Notes under the pieces: generated by a model
Seen by the model: only the letters and a program-made list of their open reading frames with translations
Databases searched by the model: none
What the model was told of the DNA's origin: nothing
Source: Oxyruncus cristatus
Taxonomy: Eukaryota; Chordata; Aves; Passeriformes; Cotingidae
Direction: 5' to 3'
Length of the DNA: 64,000 nucleotides
Assembly (NCBI GenBank): GCA_013399855.1
Contig: VXAY01005013.1
Location: 99,261 to 163,260 of the forward strand
Program-made: the position numbers and the translations under genes
Shown here: positions 47,481 to 59,165 of the stretch, one piece after another
How positions within the stretch are numbered: position 1 is the stretch's first letter
Layout: the number at the start of each line of letters is the position of its first letter

Positions 47481-48260
47481 CACAAAAATAAAATATTTAC
47501 AGACTGACAGGCTAATGGACACTTTCCCAAAGAGCCGTTAGAAAGAAGTAGTAAATGGGCCCGTGCTGATGCAGGGCAGCGGGCCCGGTCAGGGATCAAG
47601 ACACACGGCACCGTATCGGATAACATCTAATTGGCAGGTCACATCCAAATGAGTGTAGTCATGCATCATCCGGAAGGCTTTCTGCTGGTTATAAAGACAC
47701 TTGTAAACAATTCAGCCGCTGAACATGGCAATAATATGTTGATCCGGCATGTAATGAGGTGTTCCTGGAATCAATAAACTAGTCATGAAGAGCAGGGAGC
47801 AAGGTCAGCGCCTGCCTTTTTGATGACCTTTGCTGGCTGGTGAGGACATCATATACTCTGAAGAGGACTTTTCTCATATTGCAGAAGGCGCCGAGTGTCA
47901 GAACTTCCATTCGCAGCAAGCAAATGAACAGCCGGGCTCTGCATGCTAATGAAGTCCAGGCTATTTTCCACCTTTTCATCTGCACATTATGCTCTTGACT
48001 TTGGAGAAGGTGGGAATTAGGTTGGACCCTCGTGTCAGACTGCCTGATGGCTCGGCTCCGGAAAACTGGTAATTGAAGCTGATGACTGATGCGGAGGAGG
48101 CCTGAATTTGGAAATAAACAGTTTCAAGCACTGCATGTCATTTCTAGAGAGACTGCTGAGTGAATGGAAATGAGCTCCGTTTCGCCGATCTAATGCAGTT
48201 TCTCAGCAGGAAAAACACCGTCTTTGAGACAACAATGCCAATCAGGGAGATTTAAATGTC
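47480..48260. promoter_or_regulatory. Strongest candidate conserved non-coding element
   Basis: Nearly 800 bp of balanced, non-repetitive sequence with many developmental-factor-like cores: gataacatctaattggcagg, tgtaaacaattcagcc, atcaataaactagtcatg, catgctaatgaag and actggtaattgaagc. It has no long open frame, no repeat and few low-complexity runs. This is the texture expected of an ultraconserved enhancer, but conservation was not tested. Confidence 0.5.
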
Positions 48261-48870
48261 CTGGCGATAATGTAAGGAATAGCACCTGCCTCCACAAACA
48301 GCACTTAGGGAAATGCTGCCCCACGCCAGGGCCTGCGGCTCCTGGCCAGCCCCCCAGCGCCGGTCCCGGAGGAGCCGGGAGGCTCCAAAGGCCAGCAGTG
48401 GGGAGGGCACGGCACACCCTGTGCTGGGCTGTGTCAGAACACCGGGAAAAACCACCAGAGACACTGAAGACTGGGGTTTGAGGAACCCGTAACTAAACAC
48501 GACGCTCTGCGTGCTGCAGCTGCCCCGCTGAACTGCTCCTCCCTGGCACACCAGGCAGAAATCCTGCTGCCCTCAGCCCCCCCACTGCTCCCCGGGGCGG
48601 CCTTGACTCACATCAGCCCGGCTGCCCACCCCCCCAAGACAAAAATATGGAGTTCTACACAAGGCACTCAAAGGCCAATATTTTCAGGCTTGACTCTGAA
48701 CGCTCTGCCGTCCCAGCTGGTGGGAAACAGCATTACAAATGTTATAAACCCTTCCAAAGTCCTTCCTGCCTGGTGGTGTGGGACTGAGCAGAGCCACTCG
48801 TGTGCTGGGGCAGAGGCAGCCCAGCAGCCTCACAGGGGTTCCCAGGGCTTTGACAGGTTGCTGTTGGGAC

Positions 48871-49055
48871 ACAGAATCCCAGAATCCCAGCATGGTTTGT
48901 GTTGGAAGGGAGTTTTGAGATCACCTTGGTCCAACCCCCTGCCACGGAGAGGGACGCCCACCAGCCCAGGTTGCTCCAAGCCCCGTCCAACCTGGCCCTG
49001 GCCACTTCCAGGGACGGGGCAGCCACAGTTCTCTGGGCAACCCGTGCCCCGCTGT
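48871..49055 (-). mobile_element. CR1-type LINE 3' fragment
   Basis: Reverse complement of a CR1 3' end: cagaatcccagaatcccagc repeat-like terminus, then tccaaccccctgcca, aggttgctccaagccccgtc and ccacttccagggacggggca. Confidence 0.88.
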
Positions 49056-49127
49056 GGTCCCACCACGTGCAGGCAGGATGGGGATCACCTACTCTGGGTT
49101 TCCCCAATACCGCAGGCTGACAGGCAC

Positions 49128-49173
49128 GTGCTGGTGGTACAGGGTGGGGTGTGCTGGTGGTACAGGGTGGGGG
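49128..49173. repeat. 23-bp direct duplication
   Basis: Two adjacent copies of gtgctggtggtacagggtgg followed by ggt or ggg. Confidence 0.85.
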
Positions 49174-49309
49174 GTGCTGCAGATGGGGTTCCCCAGAACC
49201 CGCTGGGCCCCCCGTCCAGAGGCCACTGGGCTCGGCATCCCCCCGGGGCAGCCGCTCCCCGCTCCCGCTGCCGGAGCCGCCGCTGTCCCCTCGAGGTGGC
49301 TGCATCAGG

Positions 49310-49560
49310 AGCGGCTGTGTTTGTGTAATAGTTTGCAACCCTTCAACATGAAAGGATGGAGACGGATGCGAGTTATTATTATGAAAATGAACCGAGCAAC
49401 AGACAAAAATATTCAGGAGATGTAATCTGCGTCCCTACAATGCGCTCGCGGAGAAGAGCACTTGGCAGACAGGAGAGTCGCCGTCAGATACATTGCCTTT
49501 TGTTAAATTGCTTTTGCTCTGACAATGCCTTTTAAAACCACATGCAATCTTAATTTAAAA
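49310..49560. promoter_or_regulatory. Candidate conserved element
   Basis: Contains gtgtaatagtttgcaaccc, gcgagttattattatgaaaa, gatgtaatctgcgtccc and gcaatcttaatttaaaatac. It begins directly after GC-rich sequence and has no coding frame. Confidence 0.4.
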
Positions 49561-50399
49561 TACCCAATACCTCAAGGTATAGGGGCCCAGTGCTGGTCTC
49601 CAGCCTGGGATTTGTCCAAAACAATTCCTTCAGCTTAATACCACTATTCCTCATTTTAATCACAGAACAAACGTGGGAGCCTGAATTCTGCTTATAAGAA
49701 ACCATGAACCTGATCCAAACATCACTAAAAATCAATGGAACAAGGACTGATTGCCCTGCCTGCCACCTCACTGTTGCCCAAACCTCTGTAGGGTTTGCCC
49801 AAGGAAGGCCCTCTCCATGAGGGGCAGCTTTGGCACACACGACAGGGCAAAACAAAATTCAGTCCTTTTTACTTTTTCATCCTTTTAGAAAATGGTTAAA
49901 GGTGAGGAAATGATGAATGTGGCAGGGCAAGAGACTGCTGCATTTTTATTTCCCAAAGAGTGGTGGAAAAAAAATCCCAAACAAACCAGCCAGCACTCCC
50001 AGGTCAGTCGGTCCCTATTCCTGCCCTGGCAGGCTGTGTGTTGTTCCCAGCTGCTCCCCAAAACACAGAGCTTGAGGCCTCCAAGGAGATGAGGGTCCCA
50101 CACCCCTTGGCTCAGCGGCCAATAAACAGCCCAGAGTCCCTCAGAGGCCCCTCGGTGCCAGATTTACCCTCCACCCACCCAATGAGAGCCGAGAGCCTCA
50201 AAGCTCGAGGCCGCGCTGTCAGGTCCTCAGTGAGGAAGGGCAGGGGTGTGTCCAGACACCTGCCCTGTCTTTGGGCTCACCCCATCCGTCAGCACTCCTC
50301 CCGGCCTCCCAACTCCATGGATAACCCCCCTCCCTATGCTAATTCCCTTGGAACATTATGCAGACTGTTTATATTTCTGTACAGCCAGAACAGGCTGCT

Positions 50400-50760
50400 G
50401 ACACAAATCAGCCATTAGCCATTCACACTGAGGAGTCTCCGCTAATTGTGCAGAATGTAATTAGTGATTATGTAATATCTAAGCTCTTGCAACTGTCATT
50501 AATGTCCACTATTCACCAGAGATAGTTCTTACTGAATTAGGGAATGATTACTGCATGCTAAATCTACTTAATCCTAAATATGCTAATTAACACCGCCTGC
50601 ACTTTAGACAGTGGTTAAAAGCACTAGTAACCTCAAAAAAGGCTGTGATACACCAGGACCCAAATTGCTTGCGATGGATTTTCCCTCAAAAGGTAAATTT
50701 GTTTAATTAAACGCTGCAGTAAACTGTTGGGCACAGCTATTGATTAGTGCAGCCCAAGCA
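50400..50760. promoter_or_regulatory. Homeodomain-site-dense candidate enhancer
   Basis: In 360 bp it shows gccattagcc, gctaattgtg, taattagtgatta (50458-50470), cattaatg (50497-50504), tgctaattaac, tttaattaaa (50702-50711) and tgattagtg. No repeat or coding frame. This is the highest density of ATTA/TAATTA cores in the window by eye. Confidence 0.5.
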
Positions 50761-51544
50761 GGGGCCTTCTGGAATGATCTAGTGAGGTGCCGCCGCAGGG
50801 CAGCAATGCTCCTTCAGCACCCAGGCCCTTCCACAGCATCCCAGCTCTCATCCCCCTGCAGCATCCTGGTCTAGGCACAGCCTTGCCCACGCACATGCCA
50901 GTGCTCCCCAAAACAGGCCCGAGATCGCCAGCAGAGCCCGATGTAAAACAGCTTTCCAAAGGCTCTCCCTCCAGGATTAACCATCCTATTCCTTAGGTCA
51001 TAAACCACAATATCCCTACAGGCAGATACAGGAGCTTCCCTCAATAAATTCTGGCTTAAATCTTACTTCTAAGATTGATTTGTAGAGAACAGACTTCAGA
51101 TATTAAATGCTGCCTGCTCTAGGAATGGGATAAATAGAGCAATTGTACAGGTTTGAAAGGTCCCTTTCCAAGGCCCGGGGTGTTTAATGTATTCTGGGTT
51201 TCTATGGGAAAAAAAGATATGGCTGTCATGAACCCCAGGATAATAGCAGTCTGTGATTTATGAAGATTCCTCCTGCTTATATATTTTATATAAATAATAC
51301 CCCTGCGTGTGTCTCTGCGCTCATTCATAACCAAAAGCTGCCCAGGCTGTACAAAGACTGCGCAGGAACATTTAAAATCAGCTCAGAGCAATGGGATAAC
51401 TCATGGATCAGACACCAAATAAGTCATGGCAGCAAACACACCAAAAGGAAAATTAACAGCACCGTGCAAACCCCGACACGCCGTTATCAGCAGGCTGGCA
51501 CAATGAGCGGCCTCAAACCACACACTCCCACAGGAGAAAGTTCC

Positions 51545-51790
51545 TCAGCTCCTCCAGGCTGAGGAAGATGGGGCTGTTCAGCCTTCAGAGGAGACTTCAG
51601 CGGCCTTCCAGGATCTGAAGGAAGCTGGAGAGGGACCCTTCATCAGGAACTGTAGTGACAGGACAAGGGGGAACGGCTTCCAAGTGACAGAGGGGAAATT
51701 CAGGTTAGGTATATGGAAGAAATTCTTGCCTGTGAGGGCGGTGAGGCCGGGCACAGGTTGCCCAAAGAAGCAGGTACAGGCACACACGGG
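51545..51790 (+). mobile_element. CR1-type LINE fragment, 3' end missing
   Basis: Sense-strand CR1: gaggctgaggaagatgggg-like start, ggccttccaggatctgaagg, tgtagtgacaggacaagggg, ggaagaaattcttgcctgtg and acaggttgcccaaagaagc. It stops before the usual octamer-like 3' terminus. Confidence 0.85.
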
Positions 51791-51869
51791 GGGCAGCTCC
51801 CCTGTCACCACAATCACCACCACGGAAATGAAAGATTTAGCCACACAATAAACCCCTAATTGCCTGGCA

Positions 51870-52135
51870 ACAGCATTTAGGCCCCATTAGGTAGATTTGT
51901 AACTGCTTCCAGAGAAATAAACTCCTGTGTCATTAGATAACAAGGAAAGAAATGGGTTATTTCCTTTTTGAAAGGTATGAAAGCTTCCAATTGCCTGATG
52001 TACAGCGCTTAGTAGATTATTTTCTGTCATCTCAGTTAATTGAATTTTATCCATTGCTCTTAGAATTCCTCCCTTTCGTGTAAGGTTAAAAAGTTCAGAG
52101 GAGCTGTATTTTTGAACCTTGTCCATTTATCACAC
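51870..52135. promoter_or_regulatory. Candidate conserved element
   Basis: Contains gccccattaggtag, gtcattagataac, gattattttctgtcatctc and cagttaattgaattttatc. It follows the CR1 fragment but shows no similarity to it. Confidence 0.4.
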
Positions 52136-54180
52136 GAGCCACCTCCCGCTGCACGGAGTGTGCTGGGAAAAGGGAGGAACAGACAACTTGATGAAGCAAG
52201 AACTGCTTTAGCATCCGGGTGAGCTGGTGTTGGATCACGGCAAAACGCCACTTTTCCAGCAGCCTCCAGGCAGGTCACTGCCAGGAATCACCAGGAGGAC
52301 CCACCGTGAGCTCCGTGGCCTGGCCGGTTGTGCCATGGCTTCACCTGCTCTTCTGGAAAACCAGACTGGAGGCCCAGAGTTAACCTAATTCTCTGGACTG
52401 CCCAGAGCCCTTCCCAGGGGTGTGAGCCCTGTGAGGTGCTGGCCAGGCTGGAGTGACAGCCTGGCAGCCCCATGTCCCGGCAGGTCACCGGCACACCCTG
52501 CCCGGCGGGAATTCTGCTGCCAAGCAGCCCCTTATTTCTCCCTTTCCAAAGCAAACCTAGGCAGATGTTCTTGATTTCTGAGCGAATCCAGAACACTTGC
52601 CATTCCTCTCATCATCGCTTGGGCCGCTGCTCTTAAGGTTCACCACTTCCCCCTGGGTCGCTCTGTGAGGCAGCGGCACCTTCCTGGCCCCAGCGGAGTC
52701 GCCGTGGGGAGCTGATGGCCAAAGTTCGACTCTAACAGGGGAGATGGAGCCCTGGTTTGATCCTGCGGGATATCTGCTTTGCAGACCAGCACCGCCCAGA
52801 ACGGAAGGGAATGGTTTGGCCGCAGAAAGATTACTGAAATAATCAGGTGGTGACTCCAGCACCGCTTGATTTTAAACCCTCCTGAAGAGCCGGCTCCATT
52901 TTCTGCTTTGGTGGAGACCAATTCCCCGCGCCGGCACGGGAGAATAAATCGGCTCCAGCGGCAGGGCGCCGTTATCCAGTTCCCAACTATTATGACACAG
53001 TTTCTATCCGAGCAGTTTTCTTCTCAGCCAGCCGAGTGGAATGATCCCTGAAAGCAGCGGTTTGCGGCGGCGGCGCTCGGCCTCGTCATGAATCCGCGGC
53101 TGCCCACACGCAGGCCAGCGCCCGCCCCGCGCCTCCGCACGGCCTGCGGGGAACGGCGACGTCCTCAAGGGCCTGCAAAGGCAGCGGGGCTTTGGAGTGC
53201 CGGGCGGGGAGGAAGCAGTGGAAAACCCGAGGACGGGAGGAAGACGAGCAGGTGTGGAGGGATGAGTAAGGTGGAGCGGCCAAGGCCGAGGAAACGCTCC
53301 TTCCCGAAGGCCCCGGTGCTGCGGGTGCGGGACCTGCGTGTGCCTTCCCTCGCCTGCCAGCACAGCCCTGCTCCTCTTCCCTGTGCCCAGGCACCAGGAA
53401 CCTCCTGGACACTACAGGGGCATCTCAAACCTTGGGATCAGAGGGGTCAGAGCCTTGCTCTGCCCCTGCTGACGGCTGGGGGGGGCAGGCATCCCTCCCT
53501 GTCCCCAGGACTTGGGTGTTCAGCCTTGGAAGATCTGCTTGGAGAGCTGGACTCCAACCTGGGCTCTCCTTCAGCTGGTTAGTCAAACTATTGATGGGGA
53601 CAGGAGAGACCCCGTGGCACCTCCAGGCTCATGTGCAGGGCTGTGACCCCAAATGTGCATGACGGAGTCATTCCCTGCCTTTGGGGAGAACAGGAGTGGG
53701 GCAGCAGGTCTGGGCTCCTCCTGGGCTGGGGCTGGTGGTCCCCAGAAACCACCCCCAGCGGGGCTGGAAAGGCAGAGAGTGGGAGAAAGCAGAAGGAAAG
53801 AGCAGGGCTGCGCTTTTCCATGCTGCCCTTTTGTTTTATTTGGTTCTAATTGCACCCCAGAGCACCATGTATTAATTATCCTCAATGAAGGAGGTCCAGG
53901 GAGCAGGAGGGTGAGCGGTGGTGGCCAGACCCGGCTCTCCCCTCAGAGCGGGATGGGAGGCCGGTGTGGAGCCCACGTTCCTCCACCAGCAGAGCAGTGC
54001 ATGGGGATAACCTTGTAATCTACAGAAATCGGGGAATTATGATGGATATTACATAAATCAACCCTCCTGTGTCAATAAGGAAAAAAACATTTTTAAAAGA
54101 AAAGCAGCTGATAATTAACCCTGAGAGCACGGGTTTAACCCAGATCGCCTTGGGGAAGCACCGGGACAAAGGCAGGCATT
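52136..54180. other. Intergenic, small GC-rich patch, no gene seen
   Basis: A short CpG-rich patch at 53050-53200 precedes a 164-codon plus-strand frame (53088-53582). That frame has low-complexity composition and no homology, so no gene is called. Confidence 0.45.
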
Positions 54181-54502
54181 CATCCCTGGTCTTTCTCATT
54201 TAAATAACCCGGCCTCCATTGGCTCCTGAGGGATTGCTTGGGAATTGCTAAACCGGAGGTTTGCTCGGTTTTGATGTGTAGTTGCATTGATTTTCCCCCC
54301 CGCCTCATTTTAATAAAAGGCATTTTACAGAGCTCCAGAGTGGGGCAGGGTGAGGCATCCCACAGCTCTGGCTGGCCCAGCAGCGGGTGTTTGCCAGCCC
54401 ATGGAGGGGCAGGAGCTCTGCCCACATCTCCAGGAGGAGGCAGTTGAAGGAGCAGCATCACCAGCTCGTTGCTCATTAGGAATAACCCAATTCCTACTTA
54501 GC

Positions 54503-54673
54503 AAATGGGGCTGCCCAGAGAAGCTGTGGCTGCCCCATCCCTGGAAGTGTCCAAAGCCAGGTTGGACGGGGTTTGGAGCAACCTGGGATAGTGGAAGGTG
54601 TCCCTGGCCATGGCAGGGGATGGAACAAGATGGACTTTTAGGTCCTTCCAACCCAAACCCTTTTGGGATTCTG
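54503..54673 (+). mobile_element. CR1-type LINE 3' end, sense
   Basis: Sense-strand CR1 3' end: gcccagagaagctgtggctg, atccctggaagtgtccaaag, aggttggacggggtttggag, ggtccttccaacccaaaccc and a terminal gggattctg. Confidence 0.9.
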
Positions 54674-54712
54674 CGTGGTGACTTTGAGGCTGCCTTTTGG
54701 CTTTTCCTTTTT

Positions 54713-54935
54713 AATGGAATCATTTAGCCTGGAAAAGCTCTCTAAGACCATCGAGTCCATCCGTTCCCCCAGCACTGCCAAGGCAACCACTAACACATGT
54801 CCCCACGTGCCACATTTACACATCTGTGAAATTCCTTCAGGAATGGTGACTCCACCACCGCCCCGGGCAGCCCGTTCCAATGCCTGGCAGCCCTTCTGGG
54901 GGGGAAATTTTTCCTAATATCCAAACCAACTGCAA
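54713..54935 (-). mobile_element. CR1-type LINE 3' end, antisense
   Basis: Starts atggaatcatttagcctgg, then gaccatcgagtccatccg, agcactgccaaggcaaccac and aatttttcctaatatccaa. It is the same subfamily as the 44650 copy and lies tail to tail with the preceding plus-strand CR1. Confidence 0.88.
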
Positions 54936-55314
54936 GTTTTGAGGCTATTAATCAATGGCCTCAATTTCAAAACCCCGCTGTACCCCCTCAGTTCTGGCAC
55001 ACAAACAAATACCTGGGCAGTTTTGCCCGAGGGGGTGGTGACATGAGTAGAGCAGGGTAGGAAATCACATCACTGCAGTGAAGCAGGGAGGCCAGGGTGG
55101 GCGTTGGCCAGGCAGGGTGCTGGCAAGGGGGCCGGGTGCCCGGTGGGAAGCGGATTCTGGCGGGAAGCGGAGCCTGGAGCTCACGGGTGGGGTCGGACAC
55201 CATCGGCAGCCACACGCCAGGTCGGAGAAGTCACACACACAGCCCTGGAGGGGAGGACACACAACCTGCCTGCATCACCCAGCACTGCTCAGAGAGGGCT
55301 GCTGCCCGTGATCG

Positions 55315-55760
55315 ACAGATCCTTATTTGTAAGTATTTAATGTTTCTTAGGAAGCACTTCTAAAAGAAATTGGTATGTAATGACAGCACTCACTGGAAAA
55401 CAGGCCGATTATAAAATGCACTAACTTATCTGGTATTCATTTGAAAAGTAAATGGATGCAAGTAAAGGTGAGAGTTCACTACCAATTCAAATATTTTGCT
55501 CTAACAGGCTCTAGCACTCCTACTTTAATTCAAGCAGAAGCACAAGTATGAATAATCAAACTGGATGATGCTCATCAAAACCTTTGTGCCTTGCACCATT
55601 TCAAATGGTCATTGAAGCTTAATGGCAAAAAATTTACATTATTCCTTTAATTTGTATTCTGTTCCTTCCTTCTGAGTGATGTGATTGTGATTTTCTGTTG
55701 CCGGCTGTATTATTTTGATGCAAATGTTATGTGCTGCTACAGTCCAATTTCCTGCTTTGC
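55315..55760. promoter_or_regulatory. Candidate conserved element
   Basis: About 450 bp of AT-rich, non-repetitive sequence: gtaagtatttaatgtttctt, gattataaaatgcac, ctttaattcaagcag, gaagcttaatggc, tcctttaatttgtattctg and tgatgcaaatgttatg. No frame. Confidence 0.45.
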
Positions 55761-56154
55761 CCTCCCCTTTTCTTCCCCCAGGAAAGAAACGACAGCTAAA
55801 ATAGTTCAAAATTGGGGAGGGATTTTGAAATAGTTCCTTAACTACCGCTCCTAATTAAAGCAAACAATGCAGGGTCTTGAAGCACCCTGAAAAGCTGAAA
55901 ATTAATTATCAGCTGAAGGGGGAGGGAAGTGGCTTTGCTCCCCGGACCTTCAAAAAAAAAAAAAAAAAGGGAAAAAGAGAGAAAAAAGTGAGGGATCCCA
56001 ATTCTGCCTACAAAAGAATTAGAAAAGAAAATTTGTAATTCAGTTAAAAACTCCTTTTGCTGGCACATAATCACCTAGGGATGAATGCTTTATTGAGAGG
56101 CATGGGGCTGCAAACCAAAGCCTCGCAAACAGGAGGCCCCCGGGGTGCTCCCGG

Positions 56155-56365
56155 CACGTAATATATGCACCGACTAATTTATTGCGCTGTGACTAATTTC
56201 CATTCCTTGTGCTTAGAGTTGCCTGGCTAATTACAGGGATGTTTTCTTAACTTGGGTAATTGCGCTGCCCGCGCGCGCGCCCCACGCCGGCTTTGATGCG
56301 CCCCCACGGGGCGGCTGCACCCCACGCCGCCCTAATTAGATTGGCTGCCTTAATTAGGGGAGACG
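56155..56365. promoter_or_regulatory. Element with paired inverted TAATTA sites
   Basis: Contains cgactaatttattgcg, tgactaatttcc, ggctaattacaggg and gggtaattgcgc. It ends with ccctaatta (56330-56338) facing taattaggg (56351-56359), separated by 12 bp. Confidence 0.45.
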
Positions 56366-56639
56366 TGGGGGTGCATGGGGGGGGTGGCACCCGGCCTCCC
56401 TGCCACGCAGGCACGAGGTTGCCCGGAGGAGAGGCACGATGCCAGTCCCGAGCCAGGCCTGCCGGGATGGCGAGGGTGGACCCAAAACTGAACACAGCCA
56501 GCCGGGCGTGTCCCGCCATCCGACCCGTCCCCACCGGAGTGACCACACAGAGCCAAGCTCCTACCAGGAGCATCCCTCCAAACAGGTGCCAGGTGACAGC
56601 CCTGCGTGTCCGTGTCGCCGCCTGCTCAGCCCACCTCCA

Positions 56640-58000
56640 AATCCGCTGCCTTAATTTCGTCCGTGGCACTCACTCACGTGGGTACAGTTATTAGGTAGAT
56701 AATCACTTCCTTGAAATAATTCCAGCACTCATCTCTAATAAAAAAGATTTCTTCCAGAGGGCCCTCGGTGAAATGGGCTCAGCGCTACTTCCTGCACCGC
56801 TGGGTCAATTGGCTTCTGCTCCGTCCTCTCTCCAGCCCCACAATTGCTTCCCACCCGCTGGAGAGCCGGAGCGACAGCAGCCCGGAGCACCCATCCAGGG
56901 CTGGCCTCCGGCACTCGCGCTAATAAAAGCTTGACATCTGAAATTCCTCTGCTTTATCCCTCCTTACCAGCAAAGGGCTGGTCAAGACTCCAGAAAATTA
57001 ATGTCAAATCAATAAATATTCACACCCCGGGGGTGCCACACCTCAGTGCCAGAGGCTCCCACAGAGCAGCGGCGATGGGAACCGCACGGGGAGCATCGCT
57101 TCCAGCAGGGACTCGTGCCTGTCCGCAGCACCGGGCCACGACCACGTCACACACCTCCCACAGGCAGAGAGCTGCCAGGGAGAGGCCATCCAGCCGGCAG
57201 CCCTGGCAGCACAGAGAGCCCCCCAAATGTACACAGCCTATGGAATTCCAGCTGCGGGCACTGACAGACCCTGCACTTCTCCAAGATGCTTTGAGCCCTC
57301 ATTCAGCCTGGAGGTGCCTTCCTCCGTGACTCTGGGGCCTCCGGCAGCGTGAGCAAATGTAGTTATTTCCCTTTTACATCCAAAGAAACAAACTAAGCGT
57401 TTCAGCTGCTGCTTAAAGGCTGGGGTGTCACCTGGTTTCAACAAATGGATTAGTTTGTCTACTACCAAGTGAATCGAAACCAACACCCCTGCAGGAATCA
57501 GGTGCACGAGATCCTCTCCCTCGCTGCCCAGCCAGGCTCTGGCGTGCAGCTCCCCACCAGCCCCTTCCCAACACTCGCGCAGGCTGGAAGGACTGACCCC
57601 GCCTTGGAACAGGTTTGGGCGCTTGGACTGCCCAGTGAGACGGACCCTAAGCTCCCCGCAGCCTGCTGCGCAGACCCAGCAATTCCCAAGTGGATCTGGG
57701 GACAGGTGGCTGTGGCGGCCAGCACGTGGCACGTGGAGCCCTCACGCCCCAGCGGGCACCGCGGGTGTGGGAGAGATGCTCACGTGCATGAAGCATCTTC
57801 TCAGGCTCACGCTTTGCTGTGGAAAGGGAAATAAAAAGAATCTCGCCCCCCCCTCCATCTGCCTTCAGTGTCTCCTTTCCAATAACTTGGCATATTCACT
57901 TAATACAGCCCGGCTCCTTCCAAGTCGTTAGCAGCGGCAGGAGACACAGCCGGAACGCTGACCTGGTTTGCTTGCCAAGACAGAGCAAAGAGAAACCTTC
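56640..58000. other. Intergenic, no gene seen
   Basis: Alternates AT-rich (56680-56760, 56920-57020) with GC-rich sequence. Open frames here have no splice or homology support. Confidence 0.4.
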
Positions 58001-58009
58001 ACATAATCA

Positions 58010-58460
58010 TTTCCAAACATTAAAATGGCTCCATTGTCATTATAGCTGAGAGATTGAATTCGCCTCATCAAAGCGGCGTATGACAGGTGACTCAATAGGC
58101 TGGTGCCAAGCGCGGAGGCAGGAGATTAGCAGGGCACTGATATCATTATTTCCGCCTATCACAGATTCGGCAGGGAGGCAATTGTAATTTCTGGGCTTAT
58201 TAGTCTGCATTCGCAGGAAAAAACCTGGTGATAAACCTCAGTGTGACAGCCAGGCATTTGTGCAGCAAGTGCTGTCACAGTGACACTTGGAAAATGCCAA
58301 TGTGGATACGTTCTCCTAATCCCCCCTAATGGAGGTTAAAGCCTGGCACAAAGGCACTCTTATCACTGATCGGGACACTAATAACATTTGCATTTTTAAG
58401 TTAAATATAGTAAGTAAAGAGTAAGTCTCCTCCTCGCGGCTCTGGCAATTAACTGGGCCT
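58010..58460. promoter_or_regulatory. Candidate conserved element
   Basis: Contains gtcattatagctgagag, gaggcaattgtaatttctgg, gatatcattatttccgcc, cacagtgacacttgg, cactaataacatttgcattt (octamer-like) and ctggcaattaactggg. No repeat or frame is visible. Confidence 0.45.
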
Positions 58461-58889
58461 TGGAAGGATAAAAGCAGAGCGGAGATTCCAGCCCGCCGTG
58501 CTCTCCGCTCTCCTCCTCGGCGGCGGGAGAGGGCCCTCGCTGGGTCAGCATTCCCAGAGCAGCACCTGCACTCCCACCTCAGCTCTCCATGCTTGGCACT
58601 GGATGGAGAAGCTGGGACGGGACCTGGCAAAGCGGGGGAACGGCCGGCTCGTGGGGGATGACCGGAGGTGCTCACCCGGGACTGCCCTTCCCACCGAGGA
58701 GGGGAGATTGTTCTGGGGCTTTCACACACTTTTACAAGTGGTTTTGCTTCAGAAGAACAAAACTTTTGGGGTGTTTTCCACCCCACAGAGCAAGCTGGGC
58801 TTGGGGGTTCTGTGGTAATTCCCCCGGACACGAGCCCTACACGGACACGCACATGCACGCTCTCCACAGGAATTTCTTAAGCAAAAAAA

Positions 58890-59165
58890 TAATTACAGGT
58901 GGTAAACTGTTACTTTTCCACATTTAAATAAGAGACCAATTAAGAAGACTATGTAATTCAATTCTGGAGTGAGTGCCACTGAATTCAATTTGTTTCAGGT
59001 CAATGAATATAATGTGAAGTTATTAACAAAAAGGTCAGGGACTGCATATAAAATACACACACATGACACAGGCAGAGTAATTAGTACACATTTCACATGT
59101 TCTGCTGCTCAGACATATGGTGTAGAAAATCTGAGCAGGATTAGATGGTAATAAATGTTCCACTC
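58890..59165. promoter_or_regulatory. Candidate conserved element
   Basis: Contains acatttaaataagagacc, ccaattaagaagac, gaattcaatttgtttcagg, gaagttattaac, gagtaattagtacac and taataaatgttcc. AT-rich and non-repetitive. Confidence 0.4.

Noticed and set aside
53088..53582. 164-codon plus-strand frame starting in a small CpG patch
   Set aside because: No homology or splice support, and composition typical of GC-rich non-coding DNA.
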